Shown here: positions 1 to 6,519 of the stretch, piece after piece
How positions within the stretch are numbered: position 1 is the stretch's first letter
How the letters are laid out: every line of letters begins with the position of its first letter
Program-made: the position numbers and the translations under genes
NCBI GenBank assembly: GCA_903829085.1
Contig: CAIKOL010000346.1
Span: 1-45,220, forward strand
DNA from: an uncultured Anaerolineales bacterium
GTDB lineage: Bacteria; Chloroflexota; Anaerolineae; Anaerolineales; Villigracilaceae
Length of the DNA stretch: 45,220 nucleotides
Direction: 5' to 3'
The notes under the pieces: model-generated
Databases searched by the model: none
The model's input: only the letters and a program-made list of their open reading frames with translations
What the model was told of the DNA's origin: nothing

Positions 1-13
1 CGCCCCTGGGGTT

Positions 14-55
14 TTGGGGTGTTGGGGGGTGGCTTCCCACCCGCCAACACCCCAA
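14..55 (+). terminator. G-rich hairpin, possible terminator of an upstream gene
   Basis: Two 19-base arms (14-32 and 37-55) are complementary except at one position and close on a 4-base CTTC loop. The stem is very GC-rich and is followed by TCTTTCCC, a poor T-run. It could terminate a gene lying left of the window or separate it from ftsY. The left arm with the preceding bases also has three runs of four or more Gs, so a G-quadruplex on the + strand is an alternative. The hairpin is seen directly; its role is inferred. Confidence 0.45.
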
Positions 56-97
56 TCTTTCCCTACTTCATGGAGACTCCCAAAGAGCCGCGCTCCT

Positions 98-200
98 GCA
101 GTACAGGGAACTGGGCTCTTGCAGTACAAGGTACTGGGCTCTTGCAGTACAAGGTACTGGGCTCTTGCAGTACAAGGTACTGCGCTCTTGCAGTATAATC
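98..200. repeat. Tandem 23-bp repeat, each unit holding a dyad
   Basis: A 23-base unit (GCAGTACAAGGTACTGGGCTCTT) begins at 98, 121, 144 and 167, with a fifth partial copy at 190. The copies at 121 and 144 are identical; the copy at 98 differs by a few bases and the one at 167 by one. Each full later unit contains the perfect inverted repeat CAGTAC-AAG-GTACTG. The array ends within 10 bases of the ftsY start, and the last partial copy has diverged to contain TATAAT. The period is close to two DNA helical turns, so an iterated operator is plausible; a neutral variable-number repeat is the alternative. Confidence 0.9.
194..199 (+). promoter_or_regulatory. Putative -10 box of ftsY (leaderless or nearly so)
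   Basis: A perfect TATAAT lies 9 bases before the proposed ftsY ATG. Initiation at the usual distance would fall around 206, leaving a leader of only a few bases, which agrees with the absence of any Shine-Dalgarno sequence before the ATG. No convincing -35 hexamer is present at 16-18 bp spacing; the TTGCAG in the preceding repeat unit is about 23 bp away. Confidence 0.45.
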
Positions 201-208
201 TGCCAGTT

Positions 209-1117
209 ATGCCAGATCTTTTTTCACGTTGGAAATCCGGACTCTCCCGTAGCAGCAAAGCCGCATTTGGTCGGCTTGCCAGCCTGTTTGGCGCGACGGA
301 GATCAACGCTCAGACCTGGGATGAACTGGAGAGTCTGCTTATCCAGGCTGATTTGGGTCTGGAGACGACCGAATCTGTGCTTGCTTCCCTCCGTAACGTG
401 GTACAGACCCGTGGGATCACCCGCTCGGCAGATCTCCGCTCCCTGCTGGAAATTGAATTGCGTCGTCGCCTTGATGCGTCTCCAGCCTTGGAATTTTCAT
501 CCAAGCCCGTCATCATCCTGCTGGTTGGCGTGAATGGTTCCGGTAAAACCACCACGGCTGCAAAACTTGGCCGGCGTTTTACCGATGAAGGGAAACGCGT
601 CCTGCTTGTGGCCGCGGATACCTTCCGCGCCGCAGCCGTGGATCAGTTGCAGGTCTGGGCTGAAAGGGTGGGAGTCCCCATTGTGGCTGGGCAGATGGGC
701 TCTGACCCGGGTGCGGTGGTCTATGACGGCATCCAGTCGGCTATCTCCAGGGGTGTCGACCTGGTCTTGGTGGATACGGCTGGTCGTCTTCACACCCGCT
801 ACAACTTGATGGAAGAACTCAAGAAAGTATATCGAGTGGCTGGCAAGGCGCTCTCTGGAGCTCCACACGCGGTCTGGTTGGTGCTGGATGCGACCACCGG
901 GCAAAACGCTCTGGTACAGGCCCGGGCATTCAAGACAGCTGTTAATGTGACCGGTGTTATCCTGGCGAAACTCGATTCATCTGCCCGCGGAGGGATGGCC
1001 TTTGCCATTCAAAGCGAGCTTGGGTTGCCAATATTATTTGCCGGGTTGGGCGAGAAAGCTGAAGACCTGACGCCTTTTGATCCGGATGCATTTGTAAAAG
1101 GTATCCTGGCAGAGTAA
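209..1117 (+). CDS. ftsY: Signal recognition particle receptor FtsY
   Basis: SRP GTPase that docks ribosome-SRP complexes at the membrane. The 302-residue product has the NG domain: an N-domain helical bundle, then P-loop VGVNGSGKTTTAAKLG, the SRP-family AADTFRAAAVDQL segment, DTAGRLHTRYNLMEEL (G3), ATTGQNA, and AKLDSSARGG (G4 region). It has no long acidic A domain, as in other short bacterial FtsY proteins. The ORF track starts at 14, but the first 65 codons translate the tandem repeats (LLQYKVLGS-type repeats) and are not FtsY-like. The ATG at 209 begins MPDLFSRWKSGL, a typical amphipathic FtsY N-terminus. There is no Shine-Dalgarno, consistent with leaderless translation. The next gene starts 3 bases after the stop. 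Confidence 0.95.
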   Translation: MPDLFSRWKSGLSRSSKAAFGRLASLFGATEINAQTWDELESLLIQADLGLETTESVLASLRNVVQTRGITRSADLRSLLEIELRRRLDASPALEFSSKPVIILLVGVNGSGKTTTAAKLGRRFTDEGKRVLLVAADTFRAAAVDQLQVWAERVGVPIVAGQMGSDPGAVVYDGIQSAISRGVDLVLVDTAGRLHTRYNLMEELKKVYRVAGKALSGAPHAVWLVLDATTGQNALVQARAFKTAVNVTGVILAKLDSSARGGMAFAIQSELGLPILFAGLGEKAEDLTPFDPDAFVKGILAE

Positions 1118-1120
1118 CCC

Positions 1121-1513
1121 ATGGATAAGGTGAACGATAAGCTCGTTGCCATGGAAAAAGCTGCCTTGACCCGCTGGGGCAGGGGCGATCCGGATGGCTT
1201 TCTGGAAATATTAGCCCCGGATGTGGTATATTTTGAACCCTATCAGGAGCTGCGTCTCGACGGTCTTGCGGCCATGAAGGCGCTATATGAAACCATTCGC
1301 GGTCAGGTACAATTCGACCGCTTCGAATTGCTCAATCCGCATGTGGTTGCCTCTGCTGACCTTGCGGTCCTGACTTTCAACTACGTATCGTACCTTGGCG
1401 ACACAGCTTCACGCTGGAATTGTACGGAGGCTTACCGCCTCGAACCGGAAGGCAATTGGCGGATTATCCAGACGCACTGGTCCTATACCAATGTGTTCAA
1501 ATATCGTAAATGA
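1121..1513 (+). CDS. NTF2/SnoaL-like small protein
   Basis: A 130-residue protein with the cone-fold pattern of the NTF2-like superfamily (SnoaL/DUF4440 type): an N-terminal helix ending WGRGDPDGFLEILAPDVVYFEPY, a middle helix GLAAMKALYETIRGQ, and strands ending GNWRIIQTHWSYTNV. Family members include small ligand-binding proteins, isomerase-like enzymes and association domains, so no reaction can be assigned. It lies between ftsY (3-base gap) and prfB (15-base gap before the prfB ATG), so co-transcription with translation and secretion genes is likely. No strong Shine-Dalgarno precedes the ATG, which suggests reinitiation after ftsY. Confidence 0.8.
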   Translation: MDKVNDKLVAMEKAALTRWGRGDPDGFLEILAPDVVYFEPYQELRLDGLAAMKALYETIRGQVQFDRFELLNPHVVASADLAVLTFNYVSYLGDTASRWNCTEAYRLEPEGNWRIIQTHWSYTNVFKYRK

Positions 1514-1529
1514 TGGAAGGGAATTTCCA

Positions 1530-2613
1530 ATGCAAGATTTGCTTAATCGTTTGCAGACCGCGGGGGAAGTACTTCGCCAGTTAATGGTGCGTCTTTGACT
1601 TACCTGCCAGGGAAATACAACTGGCTGGGCTTGAAAAAGAGATCGGTACCCCAAATTTTTGGGACGATCCTTCCCATGCCCAGCAGGTGAGTAAAACCGC
1701 CGCCGGCCTGCGTGAGCAGGTGGATGACTGGTGCAGTTTTGAACAACGGCTGAAAGACGCCACTGAATTGGCTGCTCTCGATGACGAGTCTCTTCGCCCG
1801 GACCTGGAAGCTGAAATCTCTTCCATGGAAACCGAGTTGGAGAAGCGTTCGTTTACCGCCATGCTTTCCGGCCCATATGATACCGATGATGCCCTCCTTG
1901 CCATCCACGCCGGCGCCGGTGGTACAGATTCACAGGATTGGGCCGCCATGCTGATGCGCATGTATTTGCGCTGGGCTGAAAAGAATGGCTACCAGACCGA
2001 GGTTCTGGATTCGAGCGAAGGCGAAGAAGCTGGCATCAAATCTGCCACTATCAGCGTCACCGGGAGATATGCCTACGGCTATTTGCGTTCAGAAAAGGGT
2101 GTCCATCGCTTGGTACGCCTTTCGCCTTTTGACTCTGCCCACCGGCGGCATACGTCTTTTACCCTGGTGGAGGTATTGCCTCAGGTGGCGTTTGACAGCC
2201 CCGAGGTTCCCATCGACCCTGCCGATTTGAAAATTGACGTTTTCCGATCTTCTGGTGCGGGCGGACAAAATGTTCAAAAGAATGCCACTGCCATCCGCAT
2301 CACCCATCTTCCAAGTGGAATTGTGGTCACCTGTCAGAATGAACGCTCGCAGTCCCAGAACCGTGAATTTGCCATGCGTATTCTGCGCTCACGGCTGCTG
2401 GAGATCCAAAAAGCAGAGAAGGACGAAGAAATAGCTGTACTGCGTGGCGAATATACCAAGGCGGAATGGGGCAGCCAAATTCGTTCCTATGTCATCCATC
2501 CTTACCAGATGGTGAAGGATCACCGCACCGGGTACGAGACCGGGAATACACAGGCTGTTCTGGATGGCAGCCTGGAAGATTTCATGAAGGCATATTTACG
2601 GCAAGGTGCCTAG
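1530..2613 (+). CDS. prfB: Peptide chain release factor 2 (programmed +1 frameshift)
   Basis: RF2 terminates translation at UGA and UAA. Translation starts at the ATG at 1530 (GGAAGG upstream), reads 22 codons to CTT-TGA, and must shift +1 to continue DLPAREIQLAGLEKEIG...NFWDD, the conserved RF2 N-terminus. The joined product is about 360 residues, close to the E. coli length. The anticodon-mimic SPF tripeptide is at about 198-200 and the catalytic GGQ (SSGAGGQNVQKN) at about 244-246. The ORF track's GTG start at 1687 is internal and would drop the first 52 residues. In-frame TGA followed by C is the standard autoregulatory device: low RF2 promotes the shift. Confidence 0.96.
1586..1599 (+). 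promoter_or_regulatory. RF2 autoregulatory +1 frameshift site
   Basis: The sequence reads GGTG-CGT-CTT-TGA-C. CTT is the slippery codon and TGA-C the weak stop context found in most prfB genes. The GGTG, three bases before CTT, can pair with the CACC of the 16S rRNA 3' end and takes the place of the AGGGGG stimulator of E. coli prfB. The protein homology moves from one frame to the +1 frame exactly here. Confidence 0.93.
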
Positions 2614-2624
2614 TTTAAACACGC

Positions 2625-2675
2625 TTTTCACAAAGTTGGGGTTTGGGACAACCTGGTTTTCTTGCTTTGTGAAAG
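2625..2675. repeat. Inverted repeat between prfB and rpmF
   Basis: CTTTTCACAAAG-like and CTTTGTGAAAG arms (11 bases, one bulge) flank a 29-base loop, with weaker outward pairing (TTTAAACACG with TGTGCTAATTTAAA). There is no T-run, so it is a poor intrinsic terminator. It may separate prfB from the rpmF promoter that follows. Confidence 0.35.
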
Positions 2676-2699
2676 TTGTGCTAATTTAAAAAATCGGGC

Positions 2700-2728
2700 T
2701 TGACGCTCACCAGCTTCACCGATATAAT
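2700..2728 (+). promoter_or_regulatory. Sigma-70-type promoter of rpmF
   Basis: TTGACG (2700-2705) and TATAAT (2723-2728) are separated by exactly 17 bp, a near-consensus housekeeping promoter. Transcription would start near 2735, about 30 bases before the rpmF ATG, with AAAGGAG in the leader. Confidence 0.85.
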
Positions 2729-2765
2729 CAGCCCGCTTAATCGGAATCATATAAAGGAGTAAGGA

Positions 2766-2963
2766 ATGCCCCCTCAACCCAAGCGTAAACTTTCTAAAGG
2801 CCGCCGCGATCGGCGCCGCGCCCATGATGCCCTGGATGTACCCAACCTGGTGGCTTGCACCAATTGTGGTACGATGATCCAGTCCCATATCGTTTGCCCA
2901 AATTGCGGTTTTTATAAAGGCCGCGAAGTGATCGAGGTCAAGAAGGAAGAAAAGAAGAAGTAA
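2766..2963 (+). CDS. rpmF: 50S ribosomal protein L32
   Basis: A 65-residue basic protein of the large ribosomal subunit. It starts MPPQPKRKLSKGRRDRRRAHDAL, the usual L32 basic N-terminus, and carries a zinc-ribbon with two CxxC pairs (ACTNCG and VCPNCGFY). The C-terminal tail is lysine- and glutamate-rich. Start choice is supported by AAAGGAG about 6 bases upstream and a 17-bp-spaced promoter. Unlike many bacteria it is not beside plsX or fabH here; it forms a single-gene unit closed by a hairpin. Confidence 0.95.
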   Translation: MPPQPKRKLSKGRRDRRRAHDALDVPNLVACTNCGTMIQSHIVCPNCGFYKGREVIEVKKEEKKK

Positions 2964-2964
2964 G

Positions 2965-2992
2965 AAAGGGGCCGTGAATTCCACGGCCTTTC
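2965..2992. terminator. Hairpin after rpmF, potentially bidirectional
   Basis: GGCCGTG (2970-2976) pairs with CACGGCC (2982-2988), extended by flanking A and T bases. On the + strand it is followed by TTTC. On the - strand the hairpin is followed by a longer T-rich stretch, so it could also terminate the decayed convergent gene to its right. Confidence 0.7.
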
Positions 2993-3119
2993 AATTAAAT
3001 AAATGGATGACCTGGTCGGCAGGTTCTTCCAAACCGGGAAAGGCGAAAATTTCGGCAGCGCGCTGGAAGAGTTGGTGCGCTGCTTCTTTATTTTCTATCG
3101 CTGCCAGCCTGGCTCGCCT
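2991..3119 (-). pseudogene. Probable remnant of a convergent gene (TPR-like C-terminus)
   Basis: Read on the - strand, 42 codons translate to RRARLAAIENKEAAHQLF followed by QRAAEIFAFPGLEEPADQVIHLFN and a TGA at 2991-2993. Helix-forming, alanine-rich composition resembles a tetratricopeptide-type repeat (AA..LFQRAAEIF). Immediately upstream is an in-frame TGA (3120-3122); if read as a former Trp codon the frame continues FAERV. No start codon or ribosome site is visible, and an A8/T8 homopolymer lies just upstream. The end abuts the bidirectional rpmF hairpin, as a real gene end would. The + strand ORF 3003-3251 over the same bases looks less protein-like. Assignment is tentative. Confidence 0.35.
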
Positions 3120-3157
3120 TCAGACTCTTTCCGCAAAAAAAACCGCTTTCCCCCCTT

Positions 3158-3178
3158 TATTGAGATGATACCTCAATA
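3158..3178. repeat. Dyad TATTGAG-N7-CTCAATA in the aminotransferase upstream region
   Basis: Perfect 7-base arms flank a 7-base spacer. The left half, TTTATTGAGATRATAC, recurs upstream of the histidine kinase gene at about 11570. It lies about 120 bases before the aminotransferase start and could be a regulator site. The rest of the 2993-3299 gap holds the decayed gene end and the weak promoter listed next. Confidence 0.4.
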
Positions 3179-3227
3179 TTATGAAAAAGATATGACACCT
3201 GACCATACAGGAGAGCGGCAACTAAAT

Positions 3228-3233
3228 TATAAT
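3228..3233 (+). promoter_or_regulatory. Putative -10 box of the aminotransferase
   Basis: A perfect TATAAT lies in an AT-rich stretch about 65 bases before the proposed start codon. No good -35 hexamer occurs at normal spacing, so the call rests on the -10 match and position only. Confidence 0.35.
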
Positions 3234-3299
3234 TCGTTGAACGATTGTTAGTTCTTGTTCGAGAAGTGGTTGTAGTTTGCCAAAAGAATGGAGAAACTC

Positions 3300-4532
3300 A
3301 TGAGCCTGAGTACTGTTGCATGTTCAATTCCTGCCTCGCCGACCATTGCCCTGAATGAAGAAGCCCGGCTCCTGCGTGAAAAAGGGGAACCGGTGATTCA
3401 TCTGGGTATTGGGGAACCGAAGAACAAGACTCCCATCGCTGCCATCCTGAGTTCAGCAGCCAAGCTGAGCAGTGGGGATGTAAAATATGTGCCCACCGAC
3501 GGGACGCCCTCCCTCAAAAAGGCTATTGTCCGTTACAGCGAGGAGAACTACGACAGGGTGGTGTCACCGCAGAATATTATTGTCTCAGATGGGGCCAAGC
3601 AGTCGCTATTTAACATTCTATTTACTCTCTGCAATCCGCAGGACGAAGTAATCGTTCTCGCTCCATATTGGGTGAGTTACCCCGAGATGATCAAGATGAT
3701 TGGAGCCATTCCAGTCATTGTTACGCCCGAAGACGGTTCTTTTCTGCCGACTTTTGATGAGATTGAGCGGGTGGTTGGTTCATATACCAAGGCGATCATA
3801 GTCAACAGCCCTAATAATCCTTCGGGCATGCTCTATCCTGAAGACTTGATCAGTAAAATCGTGGAGCTATGCGAGCGCAAAGGCATCTATATGATTTGCG
3901 ACGATATTTACCACAAGTTGGTTTTCGATGGCAGACTGGCTGTTCCGGCATGTAAATACACCCAGAAGGATGTGGAAAATTCGAAGATCATCCTGGTGAA
4001 TGGCGTGGCAAAACTCTATGGGATGACCGGCTTTCGCATTGGATGGGTCATCGCGCCCAGGAGATTGGTCGCCATCATGACCAATGTCCAGTCTCAAACC
4101 ACCACCTGCGTTTCACCAGTTATGCAAGCCGCTGCTGAAGGTGCTTTGACCGGGATGCAGTCCATCGTTGAATCTCTGCGCTTATCCATCCAGAACAATC
4201 GCGATGTGCTCATGCAGGAATTGCACTCGTTTACCGATGTAAAATGCGTCAAGCCTCAGGGCACGTTCTATGCCCTGCCTGACTTTAAGGCCTACTGTCG
4301 TAATAGCGTCGCCAAAAATTCGGTTGAACTCTGCCAGTTCCTGCTAAAGAAGGCCCTGGTTGTAACAGTTCCAGGCAAGGAATTCGGGATGGAAGACCAT
4401 TTGCGTCTGAGCTATGCCGGAACTGTCAAAGAGCTGACAGAAGGCGTTGAACGGATGAAGTGGGCGCTCGACCCGAATGCTCCCAGTGAAATTTACATCG
4501 GTGACCGTAAACTTGTGAGAGATTGGTTATAG
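3300..4532 (+). CDS. Class I/II PLP-dependent aminotransferase (aspartate aminotransferase-like)
   Basis: Fold-type I aminotransferase of the AspC/aromatic group, 410 residues. Visible motifs: EPVIHLGIGEP near the N-terminus, VIVNSPNNPSG for the PLP region, CDDIYHKLVFDG with the ring-stacking and phenolate-contact Asp/Tyr, and VNGVAKLYGMTGFRIGW with the Schiff-base lysine at about 238. Near the C-terminus LRLSYAGT carries the carboxylate-binding arginine. The ORF track starts at 3288, but GGAG at 3290-3293 precedes the ATG at 3300 by 6 bases, so 3300 is preferred. The substrate could be aspartate, prephenate or other amino acids. pckA lies 52 bases downstream, and both act around oxaloacetate, so a link is plausible. 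Confidence 0.9.
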   Translation: MSLSTVACSIPASPTIALNEEARLLREKGEPVIHLGIGEPKNKTPIAAILSSAAKLSSGDVKYVPTDGTPSLKKAIVRYSEENYDRVVSPQNIIVSDGAKQSLFNILFTLCNPQDEVIVLAPYWVSYPEMIKMIGAIPVIVTPEDGSFLPTFDEIERVVGSYTKAIIVNSPNNPSGMLYPEDLISKIVELCERKGIYMICDDIYHKLVFDGRLAVPACKYTQKDVENSKIILVNGVAKLYGMTGFRIGWVIAPRRLVAIMTNVQSQTTTCVSPVMQAAAEGALTGMQSIVESLRLSIQNNRDVLMQELHSFTDVKCVKPQGTFYALPDFKAYCRNSVAKNSVELCQFLLKKALVVTVPGKEFGMEDHLRLSYAGTVKELTEGVERMKWALDPNAPSEIYIGDRKLVRDWL

Positions 4533-4584
4533 AAATCGTCCCCGGCTTCATAGTTTCTGAATAGGGATTGATGGAGAGTGTGGC

Positions 4585-6228
4585 ATGAATAATCTATTGA
4601 ATATTAAGACTCCCGCCGAAGGACAGGCTGCCGCCAGTCGCGCCGACTACGGTTTGGATTACCTTGGCTTGACCAATTTGCATAAAGTTTACTGGAATCT
4701 GCCGACCGAGGCCTTATATGAAGAGGTGATCTTCCGCGGGGAAGCCAGTATCTCGCAACAGGGACCGCTTGTGGTTAACACGGGCAAACACACCGCACGG
4801 GCAGCCAGTGACAAATTTGTGGTTCGGGAAGCCACCACCGAGGAGAATATCTGGTGGGGTCAGTATAACCGGCCTTTCAGCGCGGATAAATTTGGCGAAT
4901 TGTTTGCCCGCCTGCAGGGATATTTGCAGGGACGCGATGTTTTTGTTCAGGATTGCTATGGCGGTGCAGACCCGGATTATCGCTTGCCAGTTCGTGTCAT
5001 CACTGAGGCAGCCTGGCACAGCCTGTTTGCCCGTAATATGTTCATTAAACCAGAGACCGCGGAGGAATACCGCCGTTTTGCTCCTGAATTTACTGTTATT
5101 TCCGCTCCCGGTTTTAAAGCCTTTCCGCAGATCGACCAGACTCCCACCGAGACATTCATCGTTCTCAATTTTGCCCAGAAACTTTGCATCATCGGCAACA
5201 CAGGCTATGGCGGTGAGATAAAGAAATCTGTGTTTACCCTGTTAAATTATCTTTTACCCTTACAGGATGGGGTGATGACCATGCATTGCTCTGCCAATGT
5301 GGGCAAGGATGGCGATGTGGCGCTCTTCTTTGGCCTTTCAGGAACGGGAAAAACGACTCTTTCTGCAGACCCCAACCGGGGTTTGATCGGTGATGATGAG
5401 CACGGCTGGTCTGATAACGGAGTGTTCAATTTCGAGGACGGATGTTATGCCAAGGTCATCGAACTCTCTCCGAGTGCCGAACCGCAGATTTACGCCTGCA
5501 CACGTCGCTTTGGAACAGTGCTCGAAAATGTGGTTTTTGATCCGGTAACCCGCTTCATTGACTTGGATGATTCCTCGCTAACCGAGAATACGCGAGCTGC
5601 ATATCCGCTGACTTATATTGAAAATGCCATTCCTGAAAAACGCGCTGGGCATCCCAAAAACATTATTTTCCTTACCTGTGACGCCTCAGGCGTGATGCCC
5701 CCGATTGCACTTCTATCTGTTGAACAGGCGATGTACCATTTTATATCCGGCTACACCTCCAAGATTGCCGGCACGGAAGTCGGTTTGCGTGATGAACCGG
5801 AGATCACTTTCAGCGCCTGTTTTGGTGGGCCGTTCATGGTACACAGACCTGCTTACTATGCCTCGCTCCTGCGGCGCAAGATAGAACGCTACAATGTCAA
5901 ATGTTGGTTGGTCAATACTGGCTGGGTGGGTGGGCCATATGGGATAGGCAAGCGCATCAGCATCCGCCATACCCGTAACTTACTGACTGCTGTCTTGAAT
6001 GGAGCGCTCGATAAAGTGGAATTCTATACCGATCCGGTGTTTGGTTATAAAGTACCGGAAACTTGCCCGGATGTACCCGAGGATGTGATGTACCCGGCCC
6101 GCTCCTGGCAAAAAGAGACTGATTATTGGAAGAAGTACAAGCAATTGGCATCCCGCTTCATTGATAACATGAAGAAATTCGAATCAGACACCCCGAAGGA
6201 AGTGCTTGCAGCTGGGCCTAAAATATAA
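4585..6228 (+). CDS. pckA: Phosphoenolpyruvate carboxykinase (ATP)
   Basis: Converts oxaloacetate and ATP to PEP, CO2 and ADP at the entry to gluconeogenesis (or the reverse in fermenters). The 547-residue protein has the ATP-type signatures: GNTGYGGEIKKSVF for oxaloacetate and metal binding (about 204-217), P-loop GLSGTGKT (about 250-257), kinase-2 LIGDDEHGW (about 267-275), and NTGWVGGPYGIGKRISIRHTRNLL with the adenine and phosphate-binding residues. Length fits the family. GGAGAG about 9 bases upstream supports the ATG at 4585. The gene follows the aminotransferase and ends before a perfect 12-bp hairpin. Confidence 0.97.
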   Translation: MNNLLNIKTPAEGQAAASRADYGLDYLGLTNLHKVYWNLPTEALYEEVIFRGEASISQQGPLVVNTGKHTARAASDKFVVREATTEENIWWGQYNRPFSADKFGELFARLQGYLQGRDVFVQDCYGGADPDYRLPVRVITEAAWHSLFARNMFIKPETAEEYRRFAPEFTVISAPGFKAFPQIDQTPTETFIVLNFAQKLCIIGNTGYGGEIKKSVFTLLNYLLPLQDGVMTMHCSANVGKDGDVALFFGLSGTGKTTLSADPNRGLIGDDEHGWSDNGVFNFEDGCYAKVIELSPSAEPQIYACTRRFGTVLENVVFDPVTRFIDLDDSSLTENTRAAYPLTYIENAIPEKRAGHPKNIIFLTCDASGVMPPIALLSVEQAMYHFISGYTSKIAGTEVGLRDEPEITFSACFGGPFMVHRPAYYASLLRRKIERYNVKCWLVNTGWVGGPYGIGKRISIRHTRNLLTAVLNGALDKVEFYTDPVFGYKVPETCPDVPEDVMYPARSWQKETDYWKKYKQLASRFIDNMKKFESDTPKEVLAAGPKI

Positions 6229-6231
6229 TCA

Positions 6232-6263
6232 TACCCCCCAACTCGTTTATAAGTTGGGGGGTA
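6232..6263. terminator. Strong hairpin between convergent pckA and the small membrane gene
   Basis: Perfect 12-base arms, TACCCCCCAACT and AGTTGGGGGGTA, enclose an 8-base loop just after the pckA stop. The + strand side lacks a T-run; the - strand continues into T-rich sequence. Its place between convergent genes fits a bidirectional terminator or transcript-end stabiliser. Confidence 0.7.
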
Positions 6264-6309
6264 GTATGGATAATTATTCAAGGGAATATTAATCCTCTAT
6301 CCTGTTGCC

Positions 6310-6519
6310 TCAAAGTGCCCATGCAAGCATCAGGCCGAAGATGGCAATCAATAACCCGAGGTGAAGAAGCAAGTTACTCTCCCTCACCCATCCGACTGGG
6401 AGAAATTGTAGAACGAGATTAGCTGCAATCAAGAATAACCCAATAAGCGGCAGGAGGCCTTTGCGTGGGGCGAGGAATTCGGAGAGTTTGTCAACCATCT
6501 TATTCAGCCATTGGAACAT
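6310..6519 (-). CDS. Small two-helix membrane protein overlapping hflX
   Basis: A 69-residue protein with an amphipathic N-terminus (MFQWLNKMVDKLSEFL), then two hydrophobic segments at about 23-41 and 50-68. No family is recognised. The ATG at 6519 lies inside the hflX C-terminal codons, giving a 20-base overlap in another frame. It is preceded by AAGGAGG with a 6-base spacer, so the hflX codons for the EKEEDD tail double as its ribosome binding site; this strongly supports both start and translation. An internal ATG just after the hflX stop lacks such a site. Function unknown; translational coupling to hflX is inferred. Confidence 0.7.
   Translation of the reverse strand: MFQWLNKMVDKLSEFLAPRKGLLPLIGLFLIAANLVLQFLPVGWVRESNLLLHLGLLIAIFGLMLAWAL

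Noticed and set aside
98-200. CRISPR-like array
   Set aside because: The 23-bp units are directly tandem with no unique spacers and no cas genes are nearby.
14-208. N-terminal extension of the ftsY ORF
   Set aside because: It translates the tandem repeats into a low-complexity repeat peptide, is unlike FtsY, and overlaps the likely -10 box.
497-904. 135-aa - strand ORF in ftsY
   Set aside because: Antisense shadow of the FtsY G domain.
1687-2613. prfB starting at GTG 1687
   Set aside because: Truncated by 52 residues; the conserved RF2 N-terminus is encoded upstream across the frameshift site.
2974-3251. Overlapping + strand ORFs 2974-3168 and 3003-3251
   Set aside because: No ribosome site, start within or beside the rpmF terminator, unconvincing composition; the - strand reading of the same bases is more protein-like.
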